This document shows positions 10,616 through 22,559 of a stretch of DNA of 64,000 bases, in pieces. The position numbers and the translations under genes were made by a program. The DNA comes from Phoenix dactylifera (lineage: Eukaryota; Streptophyta; Magnoliopsida; Arecales; Arecaceae), in assembly GCF_009389715.1 (NCBI RefSeq), contig NC_052397.1:16750129-16814128 (forward strand), in the 5' to 3' direction. Every line of letters starts with the position of its first letter. Within the stretch, counting starts at the first letter, position 1. The notes under the pieces were generated by a model that did no database searches, was not told where the DNA came from, and saw nothing but the letters and a program-made list of their open reading frames with translations.

Positions 10616-11830
10616 AGCCCATGTCCATCTTTGACACCATCTAAGTATTGAAAAAAAATACAATAAAAAAATAATGATGCCGCAAATTTATTTTCTCTCT
10701 TTATATAATTAAATAGGATATCACTCACCAAGCAACAATAATCTCTATAATCTACTCAAGTAATTAACAGATAAAATTGTCAAGTAATCCAGAAACAAGA
10801 GACAACACATATTTTAATGTAGAAAATCCTTTTATGTGAAGAAAAAAATTTACTGGATCTAGTCCAACAAAATCTTTTACTATTTAGAATAATAAGATTA
10901 CAATAGATTCTCTCTAGTTTAACTAGAGGTGGTACAAATATTAACAAGATTTAATTTTGGCTTCCACAATAAGAACATCATGACCAATAAGACAAATTTC
11001 AACAATAAATAGTAAAATAGAGAATAGATCTCACTGAGTATTGATGCTTGAAATAATCAAAAGAGATCACTTTTCAAAAATTCAAACAGTTCAACCTGTA
11101 GCTCTCAATACCGGGAACAATATACTGAACTTTCTGCCAAATTTGGATACAATCAATCATCCGATCATTCGGTAAAGCAACACATTTTTTATTTCTTTTT
11201 CTTCTCTTTTTTTTTCTCTCTTCCATTTCCGTAGAACCCCAAGACTCCTAATTTCTTTTCAATTCGCCTCACCCAAGCCAGTGGTTTTCTTCTTATCCAC
11301 TTTTTTTTTTTTAAATTCAAATGGGTGGGTCCCACATGAGGAGGGTCCATACCAGCAATTCTCTCCCTTTCGACTCATGGGGGGAGTTCTACCAAGCCTA
11401 TTCGCTTTCACCTCGAAGATCCTATTTGAGTTTCAACTTTGTAGGCACGAGTTAAAAGTTAGTCCATTAATTTCAAATTCAGACTAGCTTAAGTCAGGTT
11501 CATTCACGAGTCTTGTCATTAATTTGGTTGGTTTGCTATGATTAATTCTATGCTTTATGTCGTAGATCAAATAGATTAATTAAAGTTAAATTTCATTTAA
11601 TGAACCAGGCTTGTGCCAAAGATTACATCCTCTTCTTAGGAGTCAAATATTCTGGATTTGAATCTTAGATAGAGAGTTTATAAGTATTGAGACTTGGAAA
11701 ATTAATATGCAGATAGTTTCTCTTTCTCGGTGACCAGTTTTACCAAGGTGTTCTGGTGGATTAGTCTCTCTTCTTCGAGACTCCTTGTCAATGAAAGGCC
11801 AATCATAATCATTGTTTGTTATAAATTAAA
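10616..11830. other. Gene-free stretch
   Basis: No gene or RNA seen. It is AT-rich with a pyrimidine-rich patch at about 11185-11230. About 11450-11610 is the diverged partner of 7000-7140. Confidence 0.5.
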
Positions 11831-12280
11831 GAATTTTTTGCATGATACCCTCCTAAATATTCAATTTTGCATGAATACCCTTCCAAAATTGATATTTGCA
11901 TATATATACCCTCGTAAAACACTTGTTTTGCTATTCTATCCTTTTTTATTCTTGTTTTTGCATATGTACCCACGTCATCTAATACTGTTAAAAAAAATTG
12001 GCTGTTTCAAATTAAAACGACCAAAATATCCTTAATAGATAGATGTAAAAAAGAAACATATATAAGGCGATTGCGATGGAGGGCAAAATAGTAATTTTAA
12101 ATTTTTATTTTATTTTTAATTAAAATAAACATGGTTTTTATTAACGGTGTTTGAGGAATCGTTATATTAAGGGCATTTGTGCAAAAACAGTATTTTATAA
12201 GGGTACAAAAATAAATATAAATTTTAAAAGGATATTCATGCAAATTTGAATTTTTAAAAGGGTATTCATGCAAAATATCC
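11831..12280. mobile_element. Mutator-like MITE with long terminal inverted repeats
   Basis: The left end (TTTTTTGCATGATACCC, then TTGCATGAATACCCTTC) and the reverse complement of the right end (ATTTTGCATGAATACCC, then TTTGCATGAATATCC) pair over more than 100 bp. The flanks are 9-bp near-identical target duplications, TAAATTAAA (11822-11830) and TAAGTTAAA (12281-12289). A 9-bp duplication with long TIRs fits a non-autonomous Mutator-like element. There is no coding capacity. Confidence 0.75.
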
Positions 12281-12289
12281 TAAGTTAAA

Positions 12290-13675
12290 TGAAACAAAAT
12301 AGTCCTTGTCGTGCAATTAATAATTGATTTTCTTAATATCTTCACATTAAATAATAAGTATGATGTTAATTTTTCTATTATAAAAAATATAAACTCCTCC
12401 AATGATTGATGTGTCCACTCTTGTTGTTTCAAATGGTAATAAATGAAATAGGTTACGCTTATAATCTTTATTTAAATATAAAAAATCAATAAAATTAGTT
12501 ACTAATTAATTAGAATATAGAGACTACTCCATCTTTTAATAAAAAAATTAAGTTTGACACAAAGAAGAACTACGTTGGAATTGGGCTGAGAAAAAAAAAA
12601 AGGACTGATACGCCTAAATTAAATCTCTTGAAGAAAACAAAAGTGAAGAAAGAAAAAGCAAATAAAATGGTGATCTTAGAATATAATAGTTAGTAAAATG
12701 AGATAACTAAAACTAAAGTAGCTAGTATATTATATATTTTAGTTTATTTTATTTGTTTTCTTTCATATAATGCTATATTGTGATTTTAAGAAGGGTATAG
12801 GAAAATATGGGAATAGGATTAAAAAGGTGGTAGGAGCAGGAAAACCCTGTTTTAGTCGCCCAGCGTTTAGGGCGCGTTAAGTAAAGGACGTACGGAGGAT
12901 TAAGCACCAGATTCTTGCGACCCAGCTGGTCGGCATGATGCATCAGGGGCAAGCTCACAACTTTTTGTCACATGGGCGGCGACAGTCCGATTGAGAGATG
13001 ACGTCGACACGGTTCTATGAGCACGCGTCATGATAATTGCGTACTGTGTCGGCAATCCATCACACTTTACTTTCATCTTAAATAGTGGTTGAAAGATAAA
13101 GTAATAATTTCAGAAAAAAAAAGATAAAGTAATAATATCTATTTGTTTTTATATTTTTCTTTTAAGATTGAAAGCTGGGCCCACTCACTCGTATGAACTT
13201 GGATTGAACTTGTTCTCCGCCTTGCATGACAGCCATGATCGTATAGCTCTATCAAAATTTGTGGTTTTGAACACGAATTCTGCATTGAAGCCGTTTTATT
13301 ATTATATTAATATGTAAATATCGATGCACCTTTTATTATATACTAGTATTAAATTAATATGATACTGTGTGCAGTGTGCTACGTATTATTTGATATAGTA
13401 TCATATATTTTGGTCTCCATATACTGTATGGCACAGAAAGTTACGTATAAGACCCATGTAATCACGGTCACAGTGCATTAATGGCCATAATTTGCCATGC
13501 ACGACGAACATGACTGCATGAGCCTCGTGCATGAAATGTAGCCAGCTTTGTCATGCATTACGTAGAGCTGATGCGATCACGAATCATAACCCGCAGATCC
13601 CGTCGCTTCTCACACACGACTCCGGTTATGATATCAGAGCTTCCTTAATTACGGCCTCCACCAGCGTCACCATCC
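12290..13675. other. Gene-free stretch upstream of HIPP copy 2
   Basis: No gene seen. It is AT-rich to about 12780. The part at 12830-13070 is richer in GC but has no recognised product on either strand. Confidence 0.5.
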
Positions 13676-13899
13676 TAGTGTTCTATTCCATCCTATTCAG
13701 TAGTTTGGATGTAGCAGTCGCTGAAAAATTCTTACCCCTTTTTTTTTTCCTTGTTTTTGGTGAAAACGGCAAAAAATTATTATCCTTAGCGTACGTGATG
13801 GCACTTCCAAGCAGCCGGCGAGCCTCTCAAGTGATCGCACATTTGCTGGTAGGTTCCCGATCACGTCTCCCCTCTCTCTTCTGTCGGTCATTTCGCGTT

Positions 13900-13907
13900 T
13901 ATAAATA
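13900..13907 (+). promoter_or_regulatory. TATA box of HIPP copy 2
   Basis: TATAAATA lies 88 bp upstream of the start codon. Its surroundings (TCGGTCATTTCGCG before, CTACACTCGAAACC after) are conserved in the paralogues, which supports a real core promoter with a leader of roughly 50 nt. Confidence 0.75.
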
Positions 13908-13987
13908 GGGCTAACCAAGACCTACCCTCCCCGCCAACTACACTCGAAACCAAACATCCAGAATTAGGATCTGGGTTCAATCTAGCA

Positions 13988-15821
13988 ATGGCAGAAAAGG
14001 TTGCAAATTCTCCTCCCTTCAGAACCTCGCTTCTCTATGTATTTTTCAAAGGCTATAGCTTATGATGATTTTAACTCATGTCTCTAGCGGATCTTATATT
14101 ATCGTGATCTTTTTCCTAAAGCTTACTGTTTTATGTTTTTATTTTATTTTATTTTCTTTTTTTTGATGATAAGGGAGGCCCAAAAAAAGGCCACCCAGAT
14201 TTTATTGAGAAAAAGAAATGTGCACAATGGAGGACTATGTACAACAAAGAGAGGAGTAAAAAATGATTAAGCTAAAAGTTTTGAAGTTGTAAAGTTAAAA
14301 TTTGCCAGTTAAATAGTAGTTAGAATATAATATACTCTGATTATATTTGACTTCCAAGAGAATATTTCATAGAAGATGTAGCTGGTTGGAACTTTCATCA
14401 TATGCAACCAAGGCAGAACTATGCTGACAAAAAAAAAAATAGAATTCTCTATTTGAGCAATCTGAAATGAGAACATTCCATGAAAAAATTAAGCATAGAA
14501 ATCTAACGGATCTGAAATTAGCTTATAGTTATATGTTGATGATAGCATGAAGCTTTGGTATTCCCTTTTATATTTTTATCGGAATAAAACTTAGAGGTGG
14601 ATTGTTTCATCACTCTTGAATCTTTTCTAACCTGACTATGTTTAACTTTGATATACATTGTTGAGCTTTTCTTTATTAGCTTAAGATTACAATTATTATT
14701 AAATTATTTCTACATTTATCAGTTGAAGCAAGTTTTGATCTTTCCTTTTCTCCCCCTCCCTTGCTCTCTTTTTCTCTCTCTATAATAGCAGGTTAAATGC
14801 TTCGTTTCTAGAAAAAGCAATAAATGCATTTTTGCGGCCTTTCTTTTTCCTTCCTTCGTTTTTCTTTCTTATTATTTTAATACTCATATTAAGACAATGG
14901 TATCATCATTTGTAATGCATATTTATTTGCGCATGTTCCCTAGCTGTGGTCCTTCATATTATTTTCACGTTCGCTAAATAAATCATATCACAGACCTTCA
15001 AGTTAACCATAAAAGTTGACCTACGCTGCTGTTGTTGCTACAAAAAGATTCAAAAGATTCTATGCAAGATCCAAGGTACGTAATTAAACCTCCCCACACT
15101 TCACCGCCTCCATTCTAGTCCAATATTTTAGCTACTAATGATTGTTCGTATCATCCAATTTCACCCTATGATATCCATCAACAAAGAACGATATCAGAGC
15201 ATAAAAACTATCACCTATGACGTGAAGAACAATACTGTCACACTATCCGGCCCATTCGATGCCGAGATGCTCGAGAGGAAGCTCCGCTGCATGGCCTGCA
15301 GGGTGATCATAGACATAAAAAGTGAAGAGGTCAAGCCACCCAAACCAAAAACTACGGAGATAACAGAAGAAATCTTAGTATGTGAGCCTTGCAAGAAGCC
15401 CAAATGCACGGTGATTAAGAAGCGGATCACCGAGAAAACTAAGGACACTCCATCCAAAAAGGATGACGAGAAAAAAACTAAGGACGTTCACGTCGTAGTA
15501 TGTGGCCATCCACAATGCTCGGATCCCTGTCCGCCACCGTGTGAATCACCATGTCAGCCAAAGTGTGAACCACCGTGTCCACCATCGTGTGAACCACCGT
15601 GTCCACCACCGTGTCCGCCACCGTGTCAACCACCAATTTGTCAGGTTTGTTGCCGGATGCCCTCCTCTGGGGGGAACCAAGGAGGGTCTTGCTGTTACTC
15701 TTGTGGAAGGATCTACGGATGTGCGCCTGATTGTCCACCAATGCCCTATGGTGGAACCTCTTATGGAGGATACCAGTTCATTCTTAAGGAGGATCCATCA
15801 ACGTCATGTACCATCATGTGA
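13988..15821 (+). CDS. HIPP copy 2: heavy-metal-associated isoprenylated protein (PI21-like), 242 aa
   Basis: Proposed exons are 13988-13999, 14994-15075 and 15187-15821, all with GT-AG introns and compatible phases. The N-terminal HMA fold (residues about 5-75) has its metal-binding CxxC as four consecutive cysteines (16-19) in VDLRCCCCYKKIQKIL, then TITYDVKNNTVTLSGPFD. A Lys-rich linker follows, then a Cys/Pro repeat (CPPPCESPCQPKCEPPCPP and more). A Gly/Cys-rich tail ends CTIM, a CaaX box expected to be farnesylated and to bring the protein to membranes. The architecture matches rice PI21 and other HIPPs, which bind metal ions and act in stress or pathogen responses; that role is inferred. 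The downstream ATG at 15138 lies in intron 2 and would lose the CxxC. A LINE fragment sits in intron 1. Splicing is predicted, not proven. Confidence 0.85.
14127..14525 (-). mobile_element. LINE 3'-end fragment in intron 1 of HIPP copy 2
   Basis: This insertion of about 400 bp is absent from intron 1 of the paralogues. Read on the minus strand it ends with CTCAATAAAATCTGGGTGGCC, then GGGCCTCCCTTATCATC and an A-rich tail. That is the usual 3' end of plant L1-type LINEs. AGCTTA occurs on both sides and may be part of a target duplication. Confidence 0.6.
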
Positions 15822-15916
15822 TCGATCGTGTGTATCCATGTTTTTCCTTTGCCAAAAAATAATAATAGTAATAAGGGTGAAGGATGTTAGAGTTATATGT
15901 GGGAGAATAATGTGGA

Positions 15917-15922
15917 AATAAA
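15917..15922 (+). terminator. Poly(A) signal of HIPP copy 2
   Basis: AATAAA 96 bp after the stop codon, conserved at the same place in copies 1, 4 and 5. Confidence 0.6.
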
Positions 15923-16233
15923 GTGTTATTTCCGTGTAATATTTTCATTTGGAATATTGTGTGAAAGAAATATTATATATATGCTTGATAATGCGAAGTC
16001 TTTTTTCTTAGTGTTTTTTTCTTGATAAAGCCTATTGGGAAGGTAAAGAGTGAGGATTTTAACGTGGGATTCGTTGGAGGTGCGAGAGAGGCAAGGTTAC
16101 CGATCCTTGTACCGATGGTGGAGCCCCCTTCCAGCCAAATTTGGAAGGATCCGAATTTTAGGAAAGTAGGACGAACACCTGTTCTGCTACAGGAACTGAA
16201 CAAGGAGGCGAGGACCCTGAAGTTGCACAAATG

Positions 16234-17560
16234 TAGCTTACATTATGGTCTTCTAACAAAATTACTCTTGATAATATTTGCTATAACACAACTGCGTCTG
16301 CTCCTAGAGTTTGCAGCTGAGCAGCAAATCCTCTTGTCTTCTAAGCAAGAGGTTGGGTTCAAAGCTGAGTCTCGATTGCATCTTTCGCACAAAAGAAGTA
16401 TTCATCTTACTTCGCACGAATCTATCATTGGATTGCCCAATGCACAGATCTCAAAGTACTCCAAGCTCTATTATTTATCTGTATGTATAGATCTCAAAGT
16501 AACTAATGGATAATTCAAAGGCCCGTGAAAGATACAACTCTAATCCTTCGAGGCTTTAAGTATTAGGCTTGGCCTGTTTTGGACTGCAGTACCTATAGAG
16601 TGAGTAAGAGCAGGCTCCTATGTGCTTGATCTCAAGATTGTTTACGAATTTCTTAACCACATTGGACTATTAGTTGACTTGAGGTCAAGAGACTGCCAAT
16701 CAAAATGTCGGTTAACAACCAGCCAAATCCTCTTCACAAGAGACTGCCATTGTGGTCTTGAATAGAGTTATTCTTCACAATATTTTCTATAACGCAATTA
16801 CGCCTCTACTCCTTGAGTTTGTAGCTAAGCAGCAAATCTTCTTGTCTTCTTGGTGAGAGGTTGGATTAAAATCTGGGTTACGATTGTATCTTTCGCACGA
16901 AAAGAGTATTCATCTTCCTTCACGCGAATCCATCAATGGATCAACCAATGAACAGATCTCAAAACATTCTGAACTCTGTTATTTATTCACCTACATAGAT
17001 CTCAATGCAACCAGTGGGTAATTCAAAGGACCTGTGAAAGATACAACTCTAATCCTTCAAGGCTTCAAGTAGTAAGCTTGGTGATCTGTTCTGTACTCTG
17101 GTACCTATGGAGTAGGTAAGAGCAGGCGGTGGGGTGGGTTGGATCCCCTTTATTTTATTTTTTTTTTGAAAAAATAATCGCATGTGGTACCTATCAGCTC
17201 TTATATATGTGCTTGATCTCAAGACTGTTTGTTAGAAAGTTTTCCCATCCACATTGGACTACTAGTTGACATCATGAGGTCAAGAAACTGTCAACCAAAG
17301 AGTCTAAAAACAACCAGTCAAATCCTCTTCACAAGTGACTGCCATTATGGTTTTTTAACAGAACCATTCTTCACAATATTTTATATTACACAATTGCATC
17401 TACTCCTCGAGTTTGTAGCTAAATCCTCATCTTCTAGGTGAGAGGTTGCGTTCAAAGCTGGCCCGCTATTGTATTTTTGCAGGAAAGAAGTATTCATCTA
17501 CCTTTGGACGAATTCACTGTTGGATCATCCAATACACAAATCTCAAAAAATAATTATTTA
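16234..17560 (+). repeat. Tandem array of ~0.55-kb non-coding units downstream of HIPP copy 2
   Basis: Blocks such as CTTCACAAGAGACTGCCATT, TTTGTAGCTAAGCAGCAAAT, GAGAGGTTGG, AGTATTCATCTTCCTTC and TTAGTTGACTTGAGGTCA recur three times, starting near 16235, 16740 and 17330. The same unit follows the other HIPP copies. It shows no coding frame. The sequence at 16845-16849 (TCTTC) is the intact form of the site where the copia element inserted in the inverted copy. Confidence 0.8.
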
Positions 17561-18164
17561 AAAAAATAAAAGTGATTAAAAAAATTTAAAGAATTATTAA
17601 TTAAGATCCTATTTAAAGAAATAAAAATGATTAAAAAATATTTTTGATATGCATAGTATCGTGTCAGCTAATATCTTGGATTTTATTGATTTATCTTGAT
17701 TGAGAAAATAGGCCAGGACTTTTGCATATATTATATCCAAAGTCACCCTACAAATCGAGATCTCGACTAAGATGAAAATCCTGGTCCTATTTGATATTGA
17801 TGCAGGGGGATCATCAAATTCTATGTAGATCATTTTGGCCATTATAGGTAGGATTGGATATGGTCTAGGAGCAAGATTCACAACATTGAGAAGTCAAATC
17901 ACGTGCTAAACTTCCTAAAGCTACAATGTGGTCGTACGATGCCAGATTAAGATTATTTTTTTCAAAAATCAGATAACTTTTCAAACTTTATAACACGGCG
18001 CCACCCCTTTAATAAATTAGGATATTTAAGATGTTTTATTGTTAACAGGTTACCGGTAAGCTACCAAGTTACCAACCTCCTTTTTTTTTTTTTTGAAAAA
18101 TAGAACATTCTATTATTTTGGCTCTACTTCACTGACCCATCGCGATGGTGGATGCAGGCCACTG
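17561..18164. other. AT-rich continuation of the HIPP downstream flank
   Basis: No gene seen. About 17600-18010 matches 6290-6770 behind HIPP copy 1, so the duplicated unit extends to here. A short T-run near 18080 precedes unrelated sequence. Confidence 0.55.
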
Positions 18165-18769
18165 CTAGGGCTGGAAGTGGGCCGGGCCAGCTCTTATCCG
18201 AACCCGACCCGAATTTTTTTTGGGCTTTGGGTCAAGATCGGGCCTAGGTATTTTTAGATAATCTTGGCCCGAGTTTAGCCCAATCCCAGGCCTGAACCCA
18301 ATTGTTCCAGCCCGAATTATCCATTTGGGCCAAAAATAGGTCCAACCAAAATTTGATTGAAATTTAATAGTTCATAATATTACTTTATAAAAAAATGAGT
18401 TGATTAAAAAGTAGGCATTCTCTTATAATACAAGTAAATGATACATAAGACATTATTCTCATTTAAATTCATTTTGATTTGTCCTTTACTTTCTCATTAT
18501 TTTCTTTAAATAACAACATACAAAAATAAATTGATTCGGACCTAAATTTGGACTTTGTTTCGAGCCTTGTTTGGGCTCGGGCTCGGGCCTGGCCTAACTC
18601 CGGGCCCGAGTTAGGCCAGTGACATACCCAAGCCCGGTCTGAAAAATAAATGGGTTCTATATTTTAGCCCAAACCCAGTTTGACTCTTTCAAGCCTAAAC
18701 TGAAGCCCTGTCCAAAATCGGCCTGACCCAATGTGCTTAAGCTAGGTCCGAGCCCATTTCTAGCCCTAG
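18165..18769. mobile_element. Probable hAT-type non-autonomous element
   Basis: The ends CTAGGGCTGGAAGTGGGCC and, reverse-complemented, CTAGGGCTAGAAATGGGCT form imperfect terminal inverted repeats of about 25 bp. The interior is dominated by GGGCTCGGGCCTGGCC-like motifs seen in many plant hAT MITEs. I could not find a matching 8-bp target duplication, so the class is a judgement from the ends. Confidence 0.55.
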
Positions 18770-19590
18770 TTGTTGCCTACGCTTTCGGGATTAGGGATGA
18801 GGTAGCAGTAAAAGGAATAAAATGCCTTTTGGAGTACCGTAGTAAAGCCCTATAACTATATAGGAGTTACCTGTGATATAAGTGGTCTGCTGTCATATTA
18901 ATGTCTTACACTAGACTACATGCTTGCTTAACTTGCTTGTGTTTGGTGTTTACTTGACTCGATGAGTTCTTTTGATCAAAGTTTTTTAGGTTAGATCTAA
19001 TGAAATTCCCATTTTGTTGCAATAAATTGTGTCCATTCCATGTAGACTAGGTTATAATAATGCAACCTCGGTTATAATGGCCAGAAATAGGCTGTATGTT
19101 TCTTCGATACATGCTAGGTTACGCTTGCTTTGAATGGGATTAATAGAGATGGAACTAGTTTAGTGCATAGAATTTCGAAGTCCAAAAATGTGGTCCAAAA
19201 TTTTTGACAACAGCAATCTGTCTACCACCACCAAACAGACCAACTAAGGGTTCTAAGCTTTGTAAGCATCATAGACCATTGATGCACGAGCTAGAAGCCT
19301 TAGATAGTATTTGGTGACCCAAATAGGATCACCAACGTGATCTTAGATCACTAGTGATTCTTATCTTAGAATAATCTGATCTCAAATAATTTAAGATACT
19401 ATGTTCAGTATATTATGCTCGAGTAATTAAAGATTTTCAGGTATCCACAAGCAACCTATTTGGTATTCAATGGAAATCCAAGATTACTGATTATATATTA
19501 CTAAAACTATCCTTGATATACCCCATAAAATATATTTATTAATCATATAAATATATTATAATACAATATTAATATATTTATTAATATATT
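18770..19590. other. Gene-free stretch
   Basis: No gene seen. About 18910-19000 resembles the two flanks of the putative solo LTR at 35065-37319 (around 35020-35064 and 37325-37375). It therefore gives an uninterrupted version of that insertion site. Confidence 0.4.
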
Positions 19591-20573
19591 TGTTGTGGTT
19601 CAAGTTTGGCCCGAGGGCGACCACGTCGAAGGAGTCGGAGGAGCTGCCAGTCGAGACGGAGAAAGGACGCCACCTCCCGCGCGCCGGCGTACTTGCATAA
19701 GCCTCACCGATGTTCTCGGTGAGGGACCTCCGATGCTTAAGTTAGCGTGGAGTTTATGTTGGCCAAAAAGTCCTTTAGGCGTTACCTGATTGGGCTATTT
19801 ATAGTCCTCACGGAGGTGCCCAGGTGGCGGAGATATGGCTCGTCCTCATCATGGAAAGAGATGGCGCTGGTCAGGTGACGCGCGGCCACGGTTTGCTTGA
19901 GGCACACAGTTTGAACTGTCTCTGCCCACGGTATGGCTCTGGCACGTGCCGCAGGGTATGGAACTTGTCAGCAGGCATGGCTGGGGCAGCAAGGCGTAGT
20001 CCTTTGTTTGCGTGTCTTGGCGTGGCCATCAAACGAAGCATGGTGCGGTGAGGTTGTCGCAGGGCATGGCCGCGGCGCGTACTGGGTGAGATTAGCTCGG
20101 CCTTTAGTAGGGACCGAGATCGGCCTTGCCCGCTTGGTAGGGTGCTGAGGTCGTGCCGACACGGGGGGCCACGACAAATATTCGGTGAGGTCGGCTCAGT
20201 AGGCGTTGAGGTCGGGCCGATTTGGGAGCCACAATGTTTGATGAGGTCAGCTTGGCGGGTCCTGAGATCGGCCTAGCCTCCTTGACTTTAAGATCTACTC
20301 AGCAGGGCGCCCCGAGCTCGAGCCGGGGCGCGTCGTCGAATAGGCCGCCCCGAACTTAGCCGAGGCAGGTCGTCATTGTAGACTCCAAAGGAGGTTGATG
20401 TAGGTCGTAGCAGCGGAGAGATCTGGCCAAGGTCGGCTTGACCTTCGGCGATGTCCAAGATCGAACTGCTCTTAGCAGAACCGAGGTCCCGCCTGGTCGG
20501 TGTCGAGGTCTACTTGGCTAGAGTGGGGTGGTCCCATGTTATGAGCAGGACGATTCATTTTACCCCCCATCAA
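19591..20573 (-). repeat. Solo LTR in the left arm
   Basis: On the minus strand it begins TGATGGGGGG and ends ACCACAACA (983 bp). Perfect 5-bp duplications ATATT flank it (19586-19590 and 20574-20578). A minus-strand TATAAATA in GGACTATAAATAGCCC (about 19793-19808) fits an LTR promoter. No internal domain is present, so recombination between two LTRs removed it. The same insertion with the same target site recurs inverted at 41652-42535. Confidence 0.85.
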
Positions 20574-21065
20574 TATTAATTATTAATATAGTCCACAAAA
20601 ATATATTTATTAGTCCTATAAATTATTAATCCTATAAATATATATTAACTATTATTATAAAATTAATATCTTTATTTATACTTATAATATATTTTTAGTA
20701 CTAATATTTATTTTGATGAGAAAAATAAGGTAAATAGAAGTAATATATTAAATAATTTCATTATATAAATATAAAATACAATAATATATTTCTACTATAA
20801 TTTAAAATTATCATTCAATATTAATTTGACAATAATATGATTAATAATATATTATAATATGATATATATCATAAATAAATATATATAATATAAATATAAT
20901 ATGATTATATATATAATATTAATATAATATATTAATGGTGTATTGATATACTAATTTGTTTTGCTAGATTGAGAGATATTTTGTCCGTAAATTTTAGCCC
21001 ATGATCATTTTCTTGAGGCGATCATGCATTTCCAACCTTAAGGACGAGTATCCTATTGCTAGGTT
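20574..21065. repeat. AT-rich repeat, copy a
   Basis: Very AT-rich DNA to about 20960, then TTTGTCCGTAAATTTTAGCC and GGACGAGTATCCTATTGCTA. It is repeated directly at 23690-24180 and inverted in the right arm. No gene seen. Confidence 0.8.
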
Positions 21066-22041
21066 TAAAGCCGGTCCGAGCGTTAGGCGACCGAGGCGGT
21101 CGTCTAAGGCCTCGGGCCAATGGAAGGCCTCCAGGAGGCATGACCAATAGGAAGCAAAGGCTCCATATAAAAATGGGAACAGGAGCTGGCTACGAGTTTT
21201 CCCCCTTGATGGAAGGGAGGTGGAGAGTTTCCTGGCCTGCAGAGGGGCAATTTGGGAAGTTGGGGACAGTAGTTTTATTTTGGGTGGAGAGGGAGGGAGA
21301 GAGAGAGAGAGAGGAGGGATTTGGTTGGCTTGAAAAACGCCTGAAGCCACTCTTATCTTTCATCCCTTCTCTTTTTTGGTTTTGGTCTTGGTTTTCCTTC
21401 CCTCACATTACTCCCAATCCAGCTGGGCCATCAGGAAGAAAGATAGGGGGATTGGAGATGGACTTTTGGGAGGGTGGAGATTCTTTTAATTTTCTCCTCT
21501 CGGTTTCTTCTCCCCTCTTGGTTGGTAGAGAGAGAGAGGAGGGAGGTTGGAGATTGAATGGCTGCTGTGCTGTGATGTTGCAGTTGCTGCTTGGGTACTC
21601 GCTTGAAGGGGAGATGGTGGGATGGGACTTTATTAATTAGATGAAGTGAATTTCCCATAATGCCCCTACTTTCTCTCATAGAGAGGACCCTTTTTGGACA
21701 AATTCTTTCTTTTAACCATGAAATGCCATAGGATAACCTTTTCCTAGTCTACTCTTAACATGGTAAACAGTACTGCCAAGCATTATCTCAGGTATTTAAT
21801 CAGTTTTATAGGTCTTTCTTTAGCGTAATTACAATTCCGTTTCTTTATTTAAAAATTATATTAAACTGAAGAGGCTTCTTGTCTAGATTCATGTATCTTT
21901 GTTGGAATAGTGTACTTGATAGCTACCTATTTTCATATTATTTTTTTAAGTTACATATTAAAAAATTTTATTATTAAAAAAAAAGAAGCCTCATTTATTG
22001 GATCCGCCTTAGGCCTCCAAATGTGTTGAGCCGGCCCTGCC
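21066..22041. mobile_element. hAT-type non-autonomous element in the left arm
   Basis: The left end AAAGCCGGTCCGAGCGTTAGGC and the right end, reverse-complemented CAGGGCCGGCTCAACAC then GGAGGCCTAAGGC, are typical hAT terminal repeats. The copy at 24170 runs through GCTAGGTTGTGTGG without the element and shows a related uninterrupted sequence. Open frames inside are low-complexity and not convincing. Confidence 0.65.
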
Positions 22042-22557
22042 CACCCACCCCCACCGCCCCAACCCCCACTATAAACTCGCTTGAAGGGGAGATGGTGGGA
22101 TGGGACTTTTATTAATTAGATGGAGTGAATTTTCCATAATGCCCCTACTTTCTCTTATAGACAGGTTCCTTTCTGGACAAATTCTTTTCTTTGCCTTGGT
22201 CATGAAGTGCCATGGGATAACCTTCCCTATTCTACTCTTGCTTGACATAGTAAACAGTATTGCCAAGCATTATCCCAGTTATTTAATCAGTTTCATGGCC
22301 CTTCTTTTAGAGCAATTATATTTCTGTGCCTCCATTCAAAAATTATATTAAACTGAAGAGGCTTCTTGTCTAGATTCATGTATCTTTGTTGGAATAGTGT
22401 ACTTGATAGCTACCTATTTTCATATTATTTTTTTTAAATTACATATTAAAAATTTTTATTATTAAAAAAAAGAGGCCTCATTCATTGGATCCGCCTTAGA
22501 CCTCCAAATGTATTGAGCCGCCCCTGCCCACCCACCCCCCACCACCCCACCGCCCCA
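21597..22557. repeat. Tandem duplication of the hAT right half (offset 478 bp)
   Basis: 21597-22040 is repeated at 22075-22518 (CTCGCTTGAAGGGGAGATGG to GCCCTGCCC). The 34 bp in between are C-rich and end in TATAA, like the HIPP copy 3 promoter just downstream. The duplication therefore copied a piece of that promoter too. Confidence 0.8.
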
Positions 22558-22559
22558 CC

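Noticed and set aside
13531..13908. 125-codon open frame just upstream of HIPP copy 2
   Set aside because: It covers the promoter and TATA box of HIPP copy 2 and has no recognised domain.
15138..15186. ATG at 15138 as the start codon of HIPP copy 2
   Set aside because: The residues before the acceptor at 15186 are not HMA-like. The conserved upstream exons give a complete HMA domain with CxxC in all three copies.
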